From NCBI RefSeq assembly GCF_002250625.1, contig NZ_NMVQ01000002.1, positions 62,001-126,000 of the forward strand: a stretch of DNA of 64,000 bases. The letters run 5' to 3'. The notes below the pieces were generated by a model. That model was not told where the DNA came from and did not search any database. It saw nothing but the letters and a program-made list of their open reading frames with translations. The DNA comes from Enemella dayhoffiae (GTDB lineage: Bacteria > Actinomycetota > Actinomycetes > Propionibacteriales > Propionibacteriaceae). Position numbers and translations under genes: made by a program. Below, one piece after another: positions 61,994 through 64,000 of this stretch (positions within the stretch are counted from its first letter, which is position 1; each line of letters starts with the position of its first letter).

Positions 61994-62406
61994 TTGTCGG
62001 CCTCCCTGCGGGTGTCGGCGAGCAGCGTACGCATGCCCTCCAGGTATTCGTTCATGCCGCGCTCGGCCTCTCGGCTGATCTGCGCGAGCTGGTGACCCAA
62101 CTGGGCCAGGTCGGTGTGCTGCTGCTGTTGCAACGTCGCGACGAGGGCCGCCTCGTGCTCGGCCAGGGCGCGGTTGGTCGCCTGCTGGATCAGTTCGCCG
62201 AGCTGTTCGGGGTCCAGCCCGAAGGCGTCCTCCCGGACCCGGCAGTCGGTCATCCGGCCGTTGGTGACCGTCACCTCCACCCAGTTGCGGTCGCAGTGAC
62301 CGCTCCCGGTGGTGCGGCCGACGATCGGTGGATTCTGGGGGACCCGGTTCGCCTGGGGGAGCAGATCGGTGACGTCGTCTAATGCACCGATTAGGGGGTT
62401 GGTCAT
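61990..62406 (-). CDS. YbaB/EbfC-family (EspL-like) protein
   Basis: A 138-residue protein. The central strand pair WVEVTVTNGRMTDCRVREDA and the helix GLDPEQLGELIQQATNRALA match YbaB/EbfC, and the C-terminal helix (AERGMNEYLEGMRTLLADTR) is a probable coiled coil. YbaB-type proteins bind DNA in some bacteria; the mycobacterial EspL version works as a chaperone or regulator in ESX-1. ATG 62406 is 6 nt after TACCCT on the minus strand, implying a leaderless first gene of the cassette. Confidence 0.8.
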   Translation of the reverse strand: MTNPLIGALDDVTDLLPQANRVPQNPPIVGRTTGSGHCDRNWVEVTVTNGRMTDCRVREDAFGLDPEQLGELIQQATNRALAEHEAALVATLQQQQHTDLAQLGHQLAQISREAERGMNEYLEGMRTLLADTRREADK

Positions 62407-62700
62407 GGCACGAGGGTAGGGCGCGGAGCGGGTCATGTGCACCGGTTGGCAGGTGAGGTCTCGGTGAACCGTTGGCGCCGACACCCCGCCGCGGTCCGGG
62501 GACGGGGTGGTTGGCATGGTGCATAATCCAGCCACGAGCGGTCGGTCACGGGGTGGCGAGGGCCGCGGATTGACCCTGCATTGCCTCGGTCGATAAGGTG
62601 GAGGGGCGCTTCGGCCTGCGTGCTCCTCGGACGGAGCAGGGGTGCGCACCCGGGTCTGGGCGCTGTCCAATCACACATCCATCCATCGGAGCCCTACTAC
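62407..62700. other. 294-bp divergent spacer between YbaB-like gene and rpsA
   Basis: No gene is seen. It carries the leaderless promoter of the YbaB-like gene on one side (TACCCT, 62418-62413 minus) and the rpsA promoter and structured leader on the other. Confidence 0.7.
62570..62651 (+). promoter_or_regulatory. rpsA promoter and structured leader
   Basis: TTGACC (62570-62575), an 18-bp spacer and TAAGGT (62594-62599) form the best promoter in the window. The roughly 95-nt leader contains a hairpin TGCTCC/GGAGCA (62621-62626, 62633-62638) and the 12-bp palindrome GGGTGCGCACCC (62640-62651). S1 is autoregulated in some bacteria by binding its own leader; that is a possibility here. Confidence 0.65.
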
Positions 62701-64000
62701 ATGACGTCCTCCCTCGAGGCCACCCCGCAGGTCGCTGTCGACGATCTCGGTTCGCCCGAAGCCTTTCTCGAGGCAATCGACAAGACCATCAAGTATTTCA
62801 ACGACGGCGACATCGTCACCGGAACCGTCGTCAAGGTCGACCGTGACGAGGTTCTGCTCGACATCGGTTACAAGACCGAAGGTGTCATCCCTTCCAAGGA
62901 ACTCTCCATCAAGCATGATGTGGACCCGTTCGACGTCGTCGAGGTCGGCGACGAGATCGAGGCCCTCGTCCAGCAGAAGGAGGACAAGGAAGGTCGCCTG
63001 ATCCTGTCCAAGAAGCGCGCCCAGTATGAGCGCGCCTGGGGCACCATCGAGAAGATCAAGGACGAGGACGGCGTGGTGACCGGCAAGGTCATCGAGGTCG
63101 TCAAGGGTGGTCTGATCATCGACATCGGTCTGCGCGGCTTCCTGCCCGCGTCGCTGGTGGAGATGCGACGGGTACGCGACCTGCAGCCCTATGTGGGCCA
63201 GGAGCTCGAGGCCAAGATCATCGAGCTGGACAAGAACCGCAACAACGTGGTGCTGTCCCGCCGGGCGTGGTTGGAGCAGACCCAGTCCGAGGTGCGGCAC
63301 AACTTCCTCACCCAGCTGCAGAAGGGCCAGATCCGCAAGGGCGTCGTCTCCTCGATCGTCAACTTCGGTGCGTTCGTGGACCTGGGCGGCGTCGACGGCC
63401 TGGTGCACGTCTCCGAGCTGTCCTGGAAGCACATCGACCACCCGTCCGAGGTCGTCGAGGTCGGCCAGGAGGTCACCGTCGAGGTGCTCTCGGTGGAGAT
63501 GGACCGCGAGCGCGTCTCGCTGTCGCTGAAGGCCACCCAGGAGGATCCGTGGCAGGCCTTCGCCCGACTGCACCAGATCGGGCAGATCGTGCCGGGCAAG
63601 GTCACCAAGCTGGTTCCGTTCGGCGCGTTCGTGCGGGTCGAGGAGGGCATCGAGGGCCTGGTGCACGTCTCCGAACTGGCCGAGCGTCACGTCGAGATCC
63701 CCGAGCAGGTCGTCACGGTGAACGACGACGTGATGGTCAAGATCATCGACATCGACCTCGAGCGTCGCCGGATCTCGTTGTCGCTGAAGCAGGCCAACGA
63801 GGGTGTCGACGTCGCCGCTGACGACTTCGACCCGACCCTCTATGGCATGACCGCGTCCTATGACGACCAGGGCAACTACCTCTACCCCGAGGGCTTCGAT
63901 CCGGAGACCCAGGAGTGGAAGGAAGGCTACGACGAGCAGCGGATGGCCTGGGAGCAGCAGTACGCCGAGGCCCACGCCCGCTGGGAGGCGCACAAGAAGC
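62701..64000 (+). CDS. rpsA: 30S ribosomal protein S1 (3' end outside window)
   Basis: At least 433 codons of S1, running off the right edge. Four S1 RNA-binding domains can be followed: IVTGTVVKVDRDEVLLDIGY (about residue 38), VVTGKVIEVVKGGLIIDIGL (about 124), IRKGVVSSIVNFGAFVDLGG (about 211) and IVPGKVTKLVPFGAFVRVEE (about 297). The C-terminal acidic region (YPEGFDPETQEW) is typical of actinobacterial S1. ATG at 62701 follows GGAG by 9 nt. S1 helps load mRNA on the small subunit. polA upstream of rpsA is the normal actinobacterial order, here split by about 20 kb of catabolic and secretion genes. Confidence 0.96.
   Translation, partial: MTSSLEATPQVAVDDLGSPEAFLEAIDKTIKYFNDGDIVTGTVVKVDRDEVLLDIGYKTEGVIPSKELSIKHDVDPFDVVEVGDEIEALVQQKEDKEGRLILSKKRAQYERAWGTIEKIKDEDGVVTGKVIEVVKGGLIIDIGLRGFLPASLVEMRRVRDLQPYVGQELEAKIIELDKNRNNVVLSRRAWLEQTQSEVRHNFLTQLQKGQIRKGVVSSIVNFGAFVDLGGVDGLVHVSELSWKHIDHPSEVVEVGQEVTVEVLSVEMDRERVSLSLKATQEDPWQAFARLHQIGQIVPGKVTKLVPFGAFVRVEEGIEGLVHVSELAERHVEIPEQVVTVNDDVMVKIIDIDLERRRISLSLKQANEGVDVAADDFDPTLYGMTASYDDQGNYLYPEGFDPETQEWKEGYDEQRMAWEQQYAEAHARWEAHKK

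Noticed and set aside
62433-62776. Short minus-strand frames in the rpsA leader
   Set aside because: They lack ribosome sites, run into rpsA in antisense and show no conserved pattern.

Overview
This 64 kb window is GC-rich chromosomal DNA from an actinobacterium. The gene order mraZ-rsmH-ftsL-ftsI-murE-murF-mraY-murD-ftsW-murG-murC-ftsQ-ftsZ-pgeF-sepF-yggT-divIVA, followed by pyk, an ANTAR response regulator, a liv operon, polA and rpsA, is the arrangement familiar from Streptomyces, Mycobacterium and Propionibacteriales. I favour Propionibacteriales or a close relative, but cannot fix genus or species from the sequence alone. Many genes begin with GTG or TTG, stop and start codons commonly overlap by 4 nt, and several genes appear to be transcribed as leaderless mRNAs.

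Layout. 1-1.3 kb: a MoxR ATPase and the start of its DUF58 partner (minus strand). 1.8-20.8 kb: the division and cell wall (dcw) cluster, headed by four 10-bp direct repeats that look like MraZ operators, making lipid II (MurC-G, MraY), the septal synthase pair (FtsW/FtsI), the divisome scaffold (FtsL, FtsQ, FtsZ, SepF) and the polar growth organiser DivIVA. 20.9-24.7 kb: a DksA-like zinc-finger protein, LspA, an RluA-family pseudouridine synthase, pyruvate kinase and tRNA-Leu(CAA). 24.9-31.2 kb: a PdtaR-like ANTAR regulator and a complete branched-chain amino acid ABC transporter livKHMGF. 31.2-37.7 kb: a K+ channel/RCK gene with a DUF6394 partner, an HtrA protease, a self-contained XRE regulator/membrane protein/CPBP protease operon with tandem operators, an amidotransferase and a thioesterase. 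37.8-41.3 kb: polA and an ABC-type ATPase.

41.3-59.2 kb is accessory catabolic DNA lying between polA and rpsA: pyruvate oxidase, a FadR regulator with an acyl-CoA degradation operon (ADP-forming acyl-CoA synthetase, enoyl-CoA hydratase, two adjacent acyl-CoA dehydrogenases, nitroreductase), then a block with the same order of families as mycobacterial htdX-fabG4-fadA2-fadE5 with its own TetR regulator. This stretch contains broken genes: a DUF1772 gene cut at a short repeat, a TctA transporter remnant, and two genes with single-base frameshifts.

59.2-62.4 kb holds a type VII secretion-associated cassette: a YbaB/EspL-like protein, an EspC-like protein with a long disordered tail, and a CpnT-N/WXG100-like protein. 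Beside it is a decayed paralogous copy (YbaB-like with two frameshifts, EspC-like with a stop codon, fused to the tail of an NlpC/P60 domain). A 24-bp repeat, present three times in tandem, fills exactly the gap between the stop codons of fadE5 and this decayed copy. The window closes with rpsA (partial) behind a canonical promoter.

The items most worth following are the intact/decayed type VII cassette, the XRE-CPBP operon with its tandem operators, the repeat fitted between two stop codons, and the recurrent leaderless promoter pattern.
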